Assembly (NCBI GenBank): GCA_002470515.1 | Contig: DKML01000004.1 | Coordinates: 141,416-205,415 of the forward strand | Source of the DNA: Proteobacteria bacterium UBA7415 | GTDB lineage: Bacteria > Pseudomonadota > Gammaproteobacteria > Arenicellales > Arenicellaceae | Reading direction: 5' to 3' | Length of the DNA: 64,000 nucleotides | Shown: one piece after another, positions 10,294 to 19,288 of the stretch | Layout: the number at the start of each line of letters is the position of its first letter | Position numbering within the stretch: the stretch's first letter is position 1 | Translations under genes and position numbers: made by a program | The notes under the pieces: model-generated | What the model saw: the letters and a program-made list of their open reading frames with translations, nothing else | Told to the model about the DNA's origin: nothing | Database searches by the model: none

Positions 10294-11508
10294 ATGAGGA
10301 AAATTATTACGATCGGGTTTTCACTAAGCTTGCTAAGTTGTTCTTCTCTAAAAGTGGCAGACGATGACCTATCAACAACAATCAATGCGCAAAGAATTAC
10401 TCAAGAGTCATTAGTAATTGATACACACCTTGATACGCCAAGTCGCCTTTTAAATTATCCATTAGATTTATCTAAACGTACGACTGGAGGTCACTTTGAT
10501 TATGAGAGGGCAAGTAAAGGAGGACTAAATCTAGCCTTTATGGCGTTATTTGTGCCTCAGATATACCAATCAGATCGTAAAGCCAAAGACCACGCGCTTC
10601 AACTTTTGCAGATGGTCGAAGATTGGATACAAAAATCTCCAGACAAGTTCAGTTTGGTACGCTCAGCGAGCGATGCTAAACAGCTTCTGAATAATTTAAA
10701 AGTCGGTCTTGCTATTGGCCTAGAGAACGGTGCCGCTATAGGATCAGATTTATCAAATATATCTTACTTTTCAGATCGAGGAGTTAATTACATTGGACTT
10801 ACTCATAGCAAGCACAATCAAATAGGCGACTCATCAGGCGAGAATACACCGCAATGGCACGGATTGAGCCCATTTGGTCGCCTTGCTGTTCTAGAGATGC
10901 AAAGGAAAGGGGTAGTGATTGATATATCTCACGTCGCTGACTCGACTTTCTATCAAGTGTTAAGTCTTGTTAGTGTTCCGATAATTGCGTCGCATTCTTC
11001 CTGCCGCGAGCTGACTCCAGAGTACCCGCGTAACATGACCGACGACATGCTCAGAGCCTTGGCAAAAAATGGTGGTGTTGTTCAAATAAACTTTGGGGCA
11101 TCCTTTTTGAAAACGGAATATAAAGAGTTTGAGGATAAGCTATGGGATAACTACGATAAATATTTGAACGAAAATAGTGTTGCCGATTTCAGTAGTGAGT
11201 CGGCAGCGTTTCTGGATCATTGGCAATCAGTTATGAAGCTGGGGAGTGCGAAGGATTTGGTTGATCATATCGATCACGCTGTCAAAGTTGCAGGCATCGA
11301 TCATGTTGGACTTGGCTCAGATTTTGACGGGGTAATATTAACGACAACTGATGTGCCTGATGTGACTGGATACCCTGTTGTAGTAGCAGAACTGTTACGA
11401 CGAGGTTACTCTGAGTCTGATATACGGAAAATTCTTAGCAAAAATATTATGCGAGTCTGGAGAGAGGTGGAGGCTTATTCCAGTCAACGGATGCTCCAAT
11501 CAGGATGA
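10294..11508 (+). CDS. Membrane dipeptidase (peptidase M19, renal dipeptidase family), lipoprotein
   Basis: A zinc dipeptidase of the amidohydrolase fold, about 404 residues. The start at 10294 is chosen because AGGAAGG lies before it and because it gives an N-terminus with a lipobox (SLLSC, about residue 16). Family motifs in order: IDTHLDTP (metal HxD), GLENG, GLTHSKHNQIGD, IDISHVAD, SHSSCRELTPEYPRNMTDD and IDHVGLGSDFDG. Family members cleave dipeptides, including D-amino-acid ones. It ends in TGA at 11506-11508. No link to its neighbours is evident. Confidence 0.92.
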   Translation: MRKIITIGFSLSLLSCSSLKVADDDLSTTINAQRITQESLVIDTHLDTPSRLLNYPLDLSKRTTGGHFDYERASKGGLNLAFMALFVPQIYQSDRKAKDHALQLLQMVEDWIQKSPDKFSLVRSASDAKQLLNNLKVGLAIGLENGAAIGSDLSNISYFSDRGVNYIGLTHSKHNQIGDSSGENTPQWHGLSPFGRLAVLEMQRKGVVIDISHVADSTFYQVLSLVSVPIIASHSSCRELTPEYPRNMTDDMLRALAKNGGVVQINFGASFLKTEYKEFEDKLWDNYDKYLNENSVADFSSESAAFLDHWQSVMKLGSAKDLVDHIDHAVKVAGIDHVGLGSDFDGVILTTTDVPDVTGYPVVVAELLRRGYSESDIRKILSKNIMRVWREVEAYSSQRMLQSG

Positions 11509-11570
11509 CTATAGTCACTCGTATAATGGCAAAATGTTTTAAGGCGAAGGCGGGGCAAGTCCCTATTCAT

Positions 11571-13271
11571 TTAACGGTTTTGCTTGCCCCAGGTATCTCG
11601 TAAGCTAACCGTGCGATTCATCACCAATTTGCCGCTCTCCATTTCGCTGTCTTCTTCATCAAAGCAAAAATAACCGACGCGCTCAAACTGAAAGCGGTCT
11701 TGCGCGCTTGCACTCAACACGCTCGGCTCTAGCTTGGCGTTTGGATAGACCGTCAACGACTCTGGGTTTATTAATGCGGTAAAATCTTCGGCGGCCGCTG
11801 GGTTCGGATCTGTGAATAATCGGTCGTAAACGCGCACTTCTGCGCCTACTGCCTCATCTGCGTTAACCCAGTGAATAATCCCTTTAATCTTACGGCCGTC
11901 AGCTGTTTTGCCGCGCGCCGATAATGGGTCATAGGTGCAGTGCAGCTCAACCACTTTGCCTGCATCGTCAGTAACAAACTCGTTACAGGTAATCGCATAG
12001 CCATAACGTAGGCGTACTTCGCGCCCTGGGCCCAACCTAAAATAGTCAGCAGGAGGGTCGAGCATAAAGTCATCCTGCTCAATATAAACTTCTTTGCCAA
12101 AGTTCAACGTACGCTTGCCTAAAGACTCGTCTTTAGGATGGTTAGCGACTTCAAAGCCTTCGGTTTGACCCTCAGGGTAATTGGTAATAACCACCTTTAG
12201 CGGATCTGTTACACCAAATACGCGTTTGGCCGTTGCTTCTAAGTCGTGACGGATCGCATTTTCCAGAATCGCCATATCAATGGTGCTGTCTTTTTTGGTG
12301 ACCCCAATTTCGGCGCAATAGTCACGAATAGACTTAGGTGTATAGCCTCGTCGTTTTAGCCCCACCAATGTAGTCATTCGTGGGTCGTTCCAGCCCGATA
12401 CGTGGCCTTCGTTCACCAACTGAATAAGCTTGCGCTTACTCGCCATCGCATACTCAAGGTTCGATCGCCCAAATTCAATTTGTCTGGGAAGAGTCTTACC
12501 TTTCTCGCCGGTAATTGTTTGTTCGATGGTTATGTTGGCAAGCACCCAGTTATACAGCTCGCGGTTGTCCTGGAATTCCAACGTACACAGCGAATGGGTA
12601 ATCCCCTCTAGGGCATCAGATATACAGTGTGTAAAATCGTACATCGGATAAATACACCACTTGTCGCCGGCGCGGTAATGATGTGCAAAGCGAATTCGGT
12701 ACAAAATAGGATCGCGCATTACAAAGTTTGGCGACTCCATATCAATTTTGGCGCGCAGCGTATAGTCGCCTTCTTTAAATTCGCCGGCTTTCATGCGTTC
12801 AAATAAGTCGCGGTTTTGCGCAATAGGTCGATCGCGATTGGGGCTGTTCTTGCCCTTCTCGGTCAATGTGCCGCGATACTCGCGCATTTGCTCTGCGTTT
12901 AAATCATCGACATACGCTAAACCCTTATCGATTAACTCTAAAGCAAATCCATACAAATGCTCGTAATAGTCACTGGCGTAGCACAAGCGGTCCCATTCAA
13001 AACCTAACCACTCAACACTAGCTCTAATCGACTCCATGAACTCGGTCGATTCTTTTTCGGGGTTGGTGTCATCAAAACGTAAGTTGCAATGGCCGCCAAG
13101 ATCCTTAGCCAAGCCAAAATTCAGACAAATAGATTTAGCGTGCCCCAGATGTAAATAACCATTAGGCTCCGGTGGAAAACGCGTGTAGATCTCGGGGTAT
13201 TGTCCGTTTCTTACGTCGTTGCCGGCGATGGCTTTAATAAAGTGATTGGGTGCTGCTTTGGTTTTGCTCAT
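11571..13271 (-). CDS. glnS: Glutaminyl-tRNA synthetase
   Basis: Class I enzyme that charges tRNA-Gln. The 566-residue protein carries the HIGH-type motif PPEPNGYLHLGHAKSI near residue 32, the KMSKS-type motif as ASKRKLIQL near 277, and the two C-terminal beta-barrel anticodon-binding domains. The length fits E. coli GlnS (554). Its presence agrees with a beta/gammaproteobacterial host. An inverted repeat (GGGGCAAG 11552-11559 / CTTGCCCC 11583-11590) straddles the stop codon without a U-run. Confidence 0.97.
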   Translation of the reverse strand: MSKTKAAPNHFIKAIAGNDVRNGQYPEIYTRFPPEPNGYLHLGHAKSICLNFGLAKDLGGHCNLRFDDTNPEKESTEFMESIRASVEWLGFEWDRLCYASDYYEHLYGFALELIDKGLAYVDDLNAEQMREYRGTLTEKGKNSPNRDRPIAQNRDLFERMKAGEFKEGDYTLRAKIDMESPNFVMRDPILYRIRFAHHYRAGDKWCIYPMYDFTHCISDALEGITHSLCTLEFQDNRELYNWVLANITIEQTITGEKGKTLPRQIEFGRSNLEYAMASKRKLIQLVNEGHVSGWNDPRMTTLVGLKRRGYTPKSIRDYCAEIGVTKKDSTIDMAILENAIRHDLEATAKRVFGVTDPLKVVITNYPEGQTEGFEVANHPKDESLGKRTLNFGKEVYIEQDDFMLDPPADYFRLGPGREVRLRYGYAITCNEFVTDDAGKVVELHCTYDPLSARGKTADGRKIKGIIHWVNADEAVGAEVRVYDRLFTDPNPAAAEDFTALINPESLTVYPNAKLEPSVLSASAQDRFQFERVGYFCFDEEDSEMESGKLVMNRTVSLRDTWGKQNR

Positions 13272-13426
13272 TGGGTTAGCCTGCGCAGATGCGCTGCCAT
13301 TAGTATTGCGCTGTGTAAAGCACGTCTATTAGATTTGTTTCAAACGCTCAGAGCAAATCTGATCTAAACGCTAAGTAATCGCGCGGATTATAAACCTGTT
13401 GCGTCTAGATAACAGCACGCATGTGT

Positions 13427-14650
13427 CTATTCAGATGCCACTTCGGGCTTTTTCTGCTGCTCTTCGTTTGCGGACTCGTCGTCGGGTGAGATTGCTGACG
13501 TGTTACTACTCTGATTAGGCTGGGCTGGGATCTGAGCCGAAGCTTGACCTCCAGATTCCTGAGTAGGATGACCCGCAAATTGAATAGCGGATCGTTTAAT
13601 GCTCTGATCCGCTGAGCTAAACTCGGTTTGTTGCAAAATAGGTGTAGCCAGTGATATCCCAGAGCGACTTGCCTCAGCCAGCACGTACCCACGAAAAATC
13701 TGTCGTATTGCAGGCAATCGTTTTACATCTTTGGTGTAATAGAACACAGCCCACGTTACCGCGTAATCGCCGGTGTCTTGCACAAAAATTTCGGGTTCGT
13801 ACTGTTCTTCGCGAGAGTTCTCTGACTGATCGATGTCTGCAAAAGCACGCATAATCATCGACCTTACTTCCTCCTGAGAATGCTTGTAGTCAATATTAAA
13901 GGTCAGACATTCGCGCAACCCCCTGGCAGACGCAAAGCGCGATAAGTTTTGTAGACTGCAATCTCTGAGCCTAGCGTTGCGCAACATCAACCTATGGTTG
14001 TTAACCAAATCCAAACATTCTGTGTGGAAAACCTTAGTCTTAAAAATAGTGGCGAACACCGTTTTGCCATCCACATCAAACTGAACCACATCGCCTTCTT
14101 CGCACAAGCGGCTATTAAGAATAATCAGGCCGCTGACTATATCGGGCGCCCAGCTCGCTTGGGTCATGGCGAGTAATAAGCCGATAATACCGATTGCACC
14201 CCCAGCTTCCAATAATGAGTTAAGCCCCAAGATGCGCAAACAGCTTACAATCGCGACTATCGTTACGATAGCGGCAACAAATAGACTCAAACCACGACTG
14301 GAATACGTATCTGAGATTGTCGTCTTGTCGTTAGTCGTTCGTTTTTTGCCAAACTTTAAACGAATGAAAAAGTTGATGACATGCGTCAAAAATATCGCAA
14401 AGTAGATAACAATCAAAGATTGCGTAATCTTAGATAAGGCATCGTAGCGGTGCGCGAGCAATACGTTAATAACTACCGCGGCCACGATCATTAGATTAAG
14501 CGCGCGCATCATCGCTACGCGGTTCTCTAAACCATCGTCATCATTCAACCATTTACTGATCGGGTGAGCCAGTACCAGTAAAGCTGCACTTAAGCTGAGT
14601 ACGACTAAATCAAATGGGGTAAAACTCGATAAAAGCGAAGTAATGTTCAT
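13427..14650 (-). CDS. MscS-family mechanosensitive ion channel
   Basis: A 407-residue inner-membrane protein with about five transmembrane segments (roughly 14-34, 48-68, 75-95, 121-142, 147-170). The last one, EAGGAIGIIGLLLAMTQASW, is the Gly/Ala-rich pore helix. It is followed by the beta domain (about 175-225, SGLIILNSRLCEEGDVVQF) and an alpha/beta cytoplasmic part. The last ~60 residues are Gln/Ser/Glu-rich and disordered. Channels of this family open on osmotic downshock. It is divergent from pntA. Confidence 0.85.
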   Translation of the reverse strand: MNITSLLSSFTPFDLVVLSLSAALLVLAHPISKWLNDDDGLENRVAMMRALNLMIVAAVVINVLLAHRYDALSKITQSLIVIYFAIFLTHVINFFIRLKFGKKRTTNDKTTISDTYSSRGLSLFVAAIVTIVAIVSCLRILGLNSLLEAGGAIGIIGLLLAMTQASWAPDIVSGLIILNSRLCEEGDVVQFDVDGKTVFATIFKTKVFHTECLDLVNNHRLMLRNARLRDCSLQNLSRFASARGLRECLTFNIDYKHSQEEVRSMIMRAFADIDQSENSREEQYEPEIFVQDTGDYAVTWAVFYYTKDVKRLPAIRQIFRGYVLAEASRSGISLATPILQQTEFSSADQSIKRSAIQFAGHPTQESGGQASAQIPAQPNQSSNTSAISPDDESANEEQQKKPEVASE

Positions 14651-14809
14651 GTGCTCATTATAAAGAACAAATCGTTACGCTACCGAAAAGCTTTAGCGCC
14701 TGAAATGCGTCTTACCGCGATATACGCTAGAAATACGGTTCCTGATCCATTTCAAAGCAAATCAACACTACTCTTTATTCACTTTGCCAATATCAGTTAT
14801 AGTATGCAT

Positions 14810-14857
14810 CCGCAATTTGAGGGGTTACACCATATGTGTCCCTCGTATACTCTGCGG
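14810..14857 (+). promoter_or_regulatory. Nested hairpin in the pntA leader
   Basis: Three stacked complementary blocks: CCGCA 14810-14814 with TGCGG 14853-14857, GAGGG 14819-14823 with CCCTC 14840-14844, and ACAC 14827-14830 with GTGT 14836-14839 around a CATAT loop. It ends 39 nt before the pntA ATG. There is no U-run, so an RNA structure or protein site is more likely than a terminator. Confidence 0.4.
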
Positions 14858-14896
14858 TCTTGAAATCAACTAACGCTTTGAACAGGGAGAAAGCGA

Positions 14897-16438
14897 ATGA
14901 TTATCAGTGTTCCTAAGGAATCCTATAAAGGTGAGCGACGTGTTGCGCTAACACCTGAATCTGCCTCACAAATCCAAAAGCTCGGCCACACTCTACGCAT
15001 TGAGTCTGGCGCAGGTAAAAACGCCGAATTCAGCGACGCTGATTACGAAGCCGCTGGCGTAGAGGTTATTAAAGGCGACGACATCTGGACGAAAACAGAT
15101 ATCGTCATGAAAGTTCGCGGTGTATCAGCAGCAGAAGCTAAAAAGCTTTCGGCTGGACAAACGGTGATGAGCTTTTTCTGGCCTGCACAAAACGAAAAGC
15201 TGCTGGCTCAATTAGCTGAGGCTAAAGTAAATGTAATTGCCATGGACAGCGTGCCGCGTTTATCGCGTTCGCAAAAAATGGATGCATTGAGTTCAATGGC
15301 CAACATTGGTGGTTATCGCGCGGTTGTTGAAGCGGCCGGTCAGTTCGGCCGATTCTTTACCGGGCAAGTCACTGCTGCGGGTAAAGTTCCACCAGCCAAA
15401 GTCATGGTTATTGGCGCAGGTGTTGCCGGTTTAGCCGCGATTGGCGCCGCCAAGAGCATGGGCGCTATCGTAAGAGCCTTCGATACTAGACTAGAAGCCA
15501 AGGAACAGGTCGAAAGCTTGGGTGCGGAATTTCTAGAGTTAGAATTCGAAGAAGACGGTTCTGGCGAAGGTGGTTACGCTAAAACCATGAGTAAAGAGTT
15601 TATTGATGCCGAAATGGCCATGTTCCGTGAACAAGCCAAAGAGATCGACATCATTATTACTACCGCCCTGATTCCAGGCCGCCCAGCGCCAGAGCTTATT
15701 ACCAAAGATATGGTAGAGAGCATGAAGTCGGGTAGCGTTATTGTGGATCTTGCTGCGGAGCAAGGCGGTAACTGTAAGCTTTCTAAAGCCGATAAAATTG
15801 TTACGCACAAAGGCGTAAAAATTATTGGTTACACCGACTTACCTAGCCGCTTAGCAACTCAGGCGTCGCAGTTATACAGTACTAACTTACGTCACATGTT
15901 GACCGACCTTACGCCTAACAAAGACGGCAAGGTCAATATCAATATGAAGGACGAAGTGATCCGTGGCGCCACGGTAGCACACAAAGGTAAGGTCACATGG
16001 CCAGCGCCTGCGCCTAAGCTGTCGGCGGCTCCTGCTAAGCCTAAAGTAGCGGCTCCAGCACCAGAACCCAAACCAGAGCTCAGTGCGGCGACCAAAGCCA
16101 AAATGAGCTTAGGCGCAATGGCCTTGGCCGTATTAGCCTTGTTGGGTGTCGGTTCAGTTGCGCCAGCTGAGTTTATGAGTCACTTCACAGTGTTCGTCTT
16201 GGCTTGTTTTATTGGTTATCAAGTTATCTGGAGTGTTACCCCTGCTCTACACACGCCGCTCATGAGCGTGACCAATGCCATCTCGGGCATTATTGTAGTG
16301 GGTGCTCTGTTACAGATTTCCTCTTCGTCTGGTGCCGTTGTGATTTTGGCATTTATTGCGGTCCTGATCGCGTCTATCAACATTGTGGGTGGCTTTATGG
16401 TTACCCAGCGTATGTTGAAAATGTTTAACAAAGGTTAG
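14897..16438 (+). CDS. pntA: NAD(P) transhydrogenase subunit alpha
   Basis: With PntB it moves hydride from NADH to NADP+ using the proton gradient, supplying NADPH. The 513-residue chain is the E. coli-type fused form: NAD-binding domain I (about 1-375) with [20 protein letters not shown] as the Rossmann loop, a Pro/Ala/Lys linker (about 378-400) and four C-terminal membrane helices. AGGGAG lies before the ATG. The stop overlaps the pntB ribosome site, 11 bp before pntB. Confidence 0.97.
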   Translation: MIISVPKESYKGERRVALTPESASQIQKLGHTLRIESGAGKNAEFSDADYEAAGVEVIKGDDIWTKTDIVMKVRGVSAAEAKKLSAGQTVMSFFWPAQNEKLLAQLAEAKVNVIAMDSVPRLSRSQKMDALSSMANIGGYRAVVEAAGQFGRFFTGQVTAAGKVPPAKVMVIGAGVAGLAAIGAAKSMGAIVRAFDTRLEAKEQVESLGAEFLELEFEEDGSGEGGYAKTMSKEFIDAEMAMFREQAKEIDIIITTALIPGRPAPELITKDMVESMKSGSVIVDLAAEQGGNCKLSKADKIVTHKGVKIIGYTDLPSRLATQASQLYSTNLRHMLTDLTPNKDGKVNINMKDEVIRGATVAHKGKVTWPAPAPKLSAAPAKPKVAAPAPEPKPELSAATKAKMSLGAMALAVLALLGVGSVAPAEFMSHFTVFVLACFIGYQVIWSVTPALHTPLMSVTNAISGIIVVGALLQISSSSGAVVILAFIAVLIASINIVGGFMVTQRMLKMFNKG

Positions 16439-16449
16439 GAGTTTAGATC

Positions 16450-17865
16450 ATGACGATAGAAACACTTTCTAGTTCAGGCGGCACTATTAGTGCGGCATAC
16501 ATTGTTTCGGCCATTCTGTTTATTCTCAGTTTGTCGGGTCTTAGTAACCAAGAAACATCTCGCCGTGGCAATATGTACGGCATCATCGGTATGGCAATCG
16601 CCATCATTGCTACGATATTTAATCCAGCGGTCAATAGTTACGCTTGGTTGATTGTTGCCATGGTTGTTGGTGGTGGTATTGGTTCGCGCATGGCGGCTAA
16701 AGTCGAAATGACGCAAATGCCAGAGCTGGTTGCTATCTTGCACAGTTTTGTTGGTATGGCTGCTGTATTGGTTGGCTTCGCGACTTACTTCGATCCTACT
16801 AGCGCCTTAGTCGGCGCGGCAAAAACCATCCACAACGTAGAGATCTATCTGGGCGTCTTGATTGGTGCTGTGACCTTTACCGGTTCGGTTGTCGCCTTTG
16901 GTAAGTTAAGCGGCAAGATCGGCAGCAAGCCATTAATGTTGCCAGCGCGTCACTTCTTAAATTTAGGAATTTTGATTGCTTGTATTCTGATAGGCAGCTG
17001 GTTCTTAGGCGCAGACACAGGCGCAGGCACTGTTGCCTTGTTGCTCATGACGTTGCTCGCATTTGCGTTCGGCGTACACATGGTTATGGCGATTGGCGGA
17101 GCAGATATGCCTGTTGTTATATCTATGCTTAACAGCTACTCAGGTTGGGCGGCGGCCGCAACTGGCTTTATGCTCTCTAACGACTTGTTGATTATCGTTG
17201 GTGCATTAGTCGGTAGTTCTGGCGCAATTCTTAGCTACATCATGTGTCGTGCGATGAACCGTAACTTTGTAAGCGTAATCATGGGTGGTTTTGGTACCAC
17301 TTCTGGTGGCGGCGAAGAAGAAGGGGAGCAAGGCGAAGCCATTGCTATTCAAGCTGACGAAGTTGCCCAAATGTGTGCCGACGCCGATCAAGTTGTTATT
17401 GTGCCGGGTTACGGTATGGCAGTTGCCAATGCTCAACACCCAGTATCAGACCTGACTAAGATGTTATTGGATCGCGGTGTTAATGTTCGATTTGCTATTC
17501 ATCCAGTCGCCGGCCGTATGCCGGGTCACATGAATGTACTATTGGCTGAAGCTAACGTGTCGTACGACTTAGTGCTAGAGATGGACGAGATCAACGACGA
17601 GCTAGACAAGGTCGACGTGGTTATCGTAATAGGCGCTAACGACATTGTTAACCCTGCGGCTCTAGAAAATCCAAACAGCCCAATTGCTGGAATGCCAGTA
17701 TTGGAAGTGTGGAATGCTAAAACGGTTATTGTTTCTAAGCGAAGCATGGCTACAGGTTACGCGGGCGTAGAAAATCCATTGTTCTTTAAAGACAATACGC
17801 GCATGTTGTTTGGCGACGCTAAAGACAGTGTTGACGCTATTCGGCAGGCGCTTTCTACTAGCTAA
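16450..17865 (+). CDS. pntB: NAD(P) transhydrogenase subunit beta
   Basis: A 471-residue partner of PntA. About nine N-terminal membrane helices form the proton channel domain II (to about residue 265), followed by an acidic linker ([12 protein letters not shown]) and the NADP-binding domain III with [16 protein letters not shown] and [24 protein letters not shown] 11 nt upstream sets the start. It is co-transcribed with pntA and ends at a strong terminator. Confidence 0.97.
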   Translation: MTIETLSSSGGTISAAYIVSAILFILSLSGLSNQETSRRGNMYGIIGMAIAIIATIFNPAVNSYAWLIVAMVVGGGIGSRMAAKVEMTQMPELVAILHSFVGMAAVLVGFATYFDPTSALVGAAKTIHNVEIYLGVLIGAVTFTGSVVAFGKLSGKIGSKPLMLPARHFLNLGILIACILIGSWFLGADTGAGTVALLLMTLLAFAFGVHMVMAIGGADMPVVISMLNSYSGWAAAATGFMLSNDLLIIVGALVGSSGAILSYIMCRAMNRNFVSVIMGGFGTTSGGGEEEGEQGEAIAIQADEVAQMCADADQVVIVPGYGMAVANAQHPVSDLTKMLLDRGVNVRFAIHPVAGRMPGHMNVLLAEANVSYDLVLEMDEINDELDKVDVVIVIGANDIVNPAALENPNSPIAGMPVLEVWNAKTVIVSKRSMATGYAGVENPLFFKDNTRMLFGDAKDSVDAIRQALSTS

Positions 17866-17894
17866 GCTTTAGCTAATAGCTATTTAAAACTATG

Positions 17895-17930
17895 CAAAGC
17901 CCACCCTAATCAGGTGGGCTTTGTCGTTCT
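17895..17930 (+). terminator. Intrinsic terminator of pntAB
   Basis: Perfect 11-bp stem CAAAGCCCACC / GGTGGGCTTTG with a 7-nt loop, followed by a short T-rich stretch. Confidence 0.8.
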
Positions 17931-18029
17931 AGTACTGCGCACAATAGCGCGTGTATGTTTTAATATCGGTTCATCAGTACGTTATTTATTTCCAGTTATT
18001 CGATTTTACTTCGGTCACTATGATTTCAG

Positions 18030-19019
18030 ATGCCTGTTCAAGCTAGCCCACTAGATCATCGCTTTTGTGTTGCCCCGATGCTTGATTGCACGGATCGGCA
18101 CTCGCGCTTTCTGTTTAGATTAATTTCTAAACGAGCTGTGTTGTATACCGAAATGGTAACAACAGGCGCTTTGCTATTTGGCGACGTACCTCGGTTCTTG
18201 AACTTTAATCACGCGGAGCATCCTCTGGCGCTCCAGCTCGGTGGCAGCGAACCCGACGCTATGGCACGTTGTGCAGAGTTGGCACAAGAATGGCAATACG
18301 ACGAAGTAAACATCAATGTCGGTTGCCCCAGCGACCGAGTACAGTCTGGCGCATTTGGAGCCTGTTTGATGCAGAGCCCAGACTTGGTCGCAGACAACGT
18401 AAGAGCAATGTCGGCCGTAACGGATATACCTGTCACTATTAAATGCCGTATTGGTATAGACGAACAAGAGCCTCGCGATGCGCTTTGGGCATTAGTAGAC
18501 GCGAGCGCTAACGCAGGGTGCACCACATTTATTGTGCATGCCCGTAAAGCATGGCTTAAAGGCTTAAGCCCAAAAGAGAATCGAGATGTTCCGCCACTCG
18601 ACTACGATTTGGTTTACACGCTGAAACAAGACTTCCCTGAGTTAAAAATTGTGCTCAATGGCGGTATTACCACACTTGAGCAATCGGCTGAACACTTGGC
18701 CCAAGTGGACGGAGTAATGATGGGGCGCGAAGCCTATTCAAATCCCTACATAATGCGCGACGTTGATCGGCGAATATACGGCGTGGGTGATGAGCCAGTG
18801 CCCCGCGACCAAGTATTTGAAAATTATCTAAAATATGCCGCTAAGACTTGCGCAAGTGGAGTGCGGCTTAATCACTTAACCCGTCACGCTGTTGGTCTGT
18901 ATCACGGCGAACCACGTTCACGCCTGTGGCGGCGCTACCTCAGCGAAAACGCCCATTTGCCTGGGTCGGATGAACAAGTAATGAAAGACGCCTATCTAGC
19001 AATGATCGGCGGGGCTTAG
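18030..19019 (+). CDS. dusA: tRNA-dihydrouridine synthase A
   Basis: FMN enzyme that reduces U20/U20a in the tRNA D-loop. The 329-residue protein opens with FCVAPMLDCTDRHSRFLFR (FMN-site start of the TIM barrel), then VTTGALL, the motif INVGCPSDRVQSGAFGACLM with the catalytic Cys, IKCRIGID, FIVHARKAWLKGLSPKENR and VLNGGITT. These are DusA-subfamily features. It stands alone between the pntAB terminator and a heptamer repeat array. Confidence 0.95.
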   Translation: MPVQASPLDHRFCVAPMLDCTDRHSRFLFRLISKRAVLYTEMVTTGALLFGDVPRFLNFNHAEHPLALQLGGSEPDAMARCAELAQEWQYDEVNINVGCPSDRVQSGAFGACLMQSPDLVADNVRAMSAVTDIPVTIKCRIGIDEQEPRDALWALVDASANAGCTTFIVHARKAWLKGLSPKENRDVPPLDYDLVYTLKQDFPELKIVLNGGITTLEQSAEHLAQVDGVMMGREAYSNPYIMRDVDRRIYGVGDEPVPRDQVFENYLKYAAKTCASGVRLNHLTRHAVGLYHGEPRSRLWRRYLSENAHLPGSDEQVMKDAYLAMIGGA

Positions 19020-19036
19020 GCTTTGTAACGATAGCG

Positions 19037-19127
19037 CCTAACACCTAACACCTAACACCTAACACCTAACACCTAACACCTAGCACCTAACACCTAACAC
19101 CTAGCACCTAGCACTTAGCACTTAGCA
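19037..19127. repeat. Heptamer tandem repeat, 13 copies
   Basis: Thirteen contiguous 7-bp units: six CCTAACA, then CCTAGCA, two CCTAACA, two CCTAGCA and two CTTAGCA. The array begins 18 bp after the dusA stop and is non-coding. Variants accumulate towards the right end, which suggests growth from the left end. A two-unit CTAGGCA array occurs at 8993-9006. Confidence 0.97.
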
Positions 19128-19288
19128 CCAGGCTGAGTATTGTTTTGGGTTAATTATTGTTGTTCATTAATCCGCCGTTCATCTAATTTAAGTACACTAA
19201 GGCTTAACTTCCCAGAAGTGCATCCAGTCTCAGCGTGAGCTGGAGCGGTAATTGTATTAACCGGCAAAACTGCCAAGAGATAGTCAGC

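Noticed and set aside
11552..11590. Terminator for glnS
   Set aside because: The inverted repeat straddles the stop codon and has no U-run on the glnS strand.
19037..19127. CRISPR array
   Set aside because: Seven-base units without spacers and no cas genes; a plain tandem repeat.
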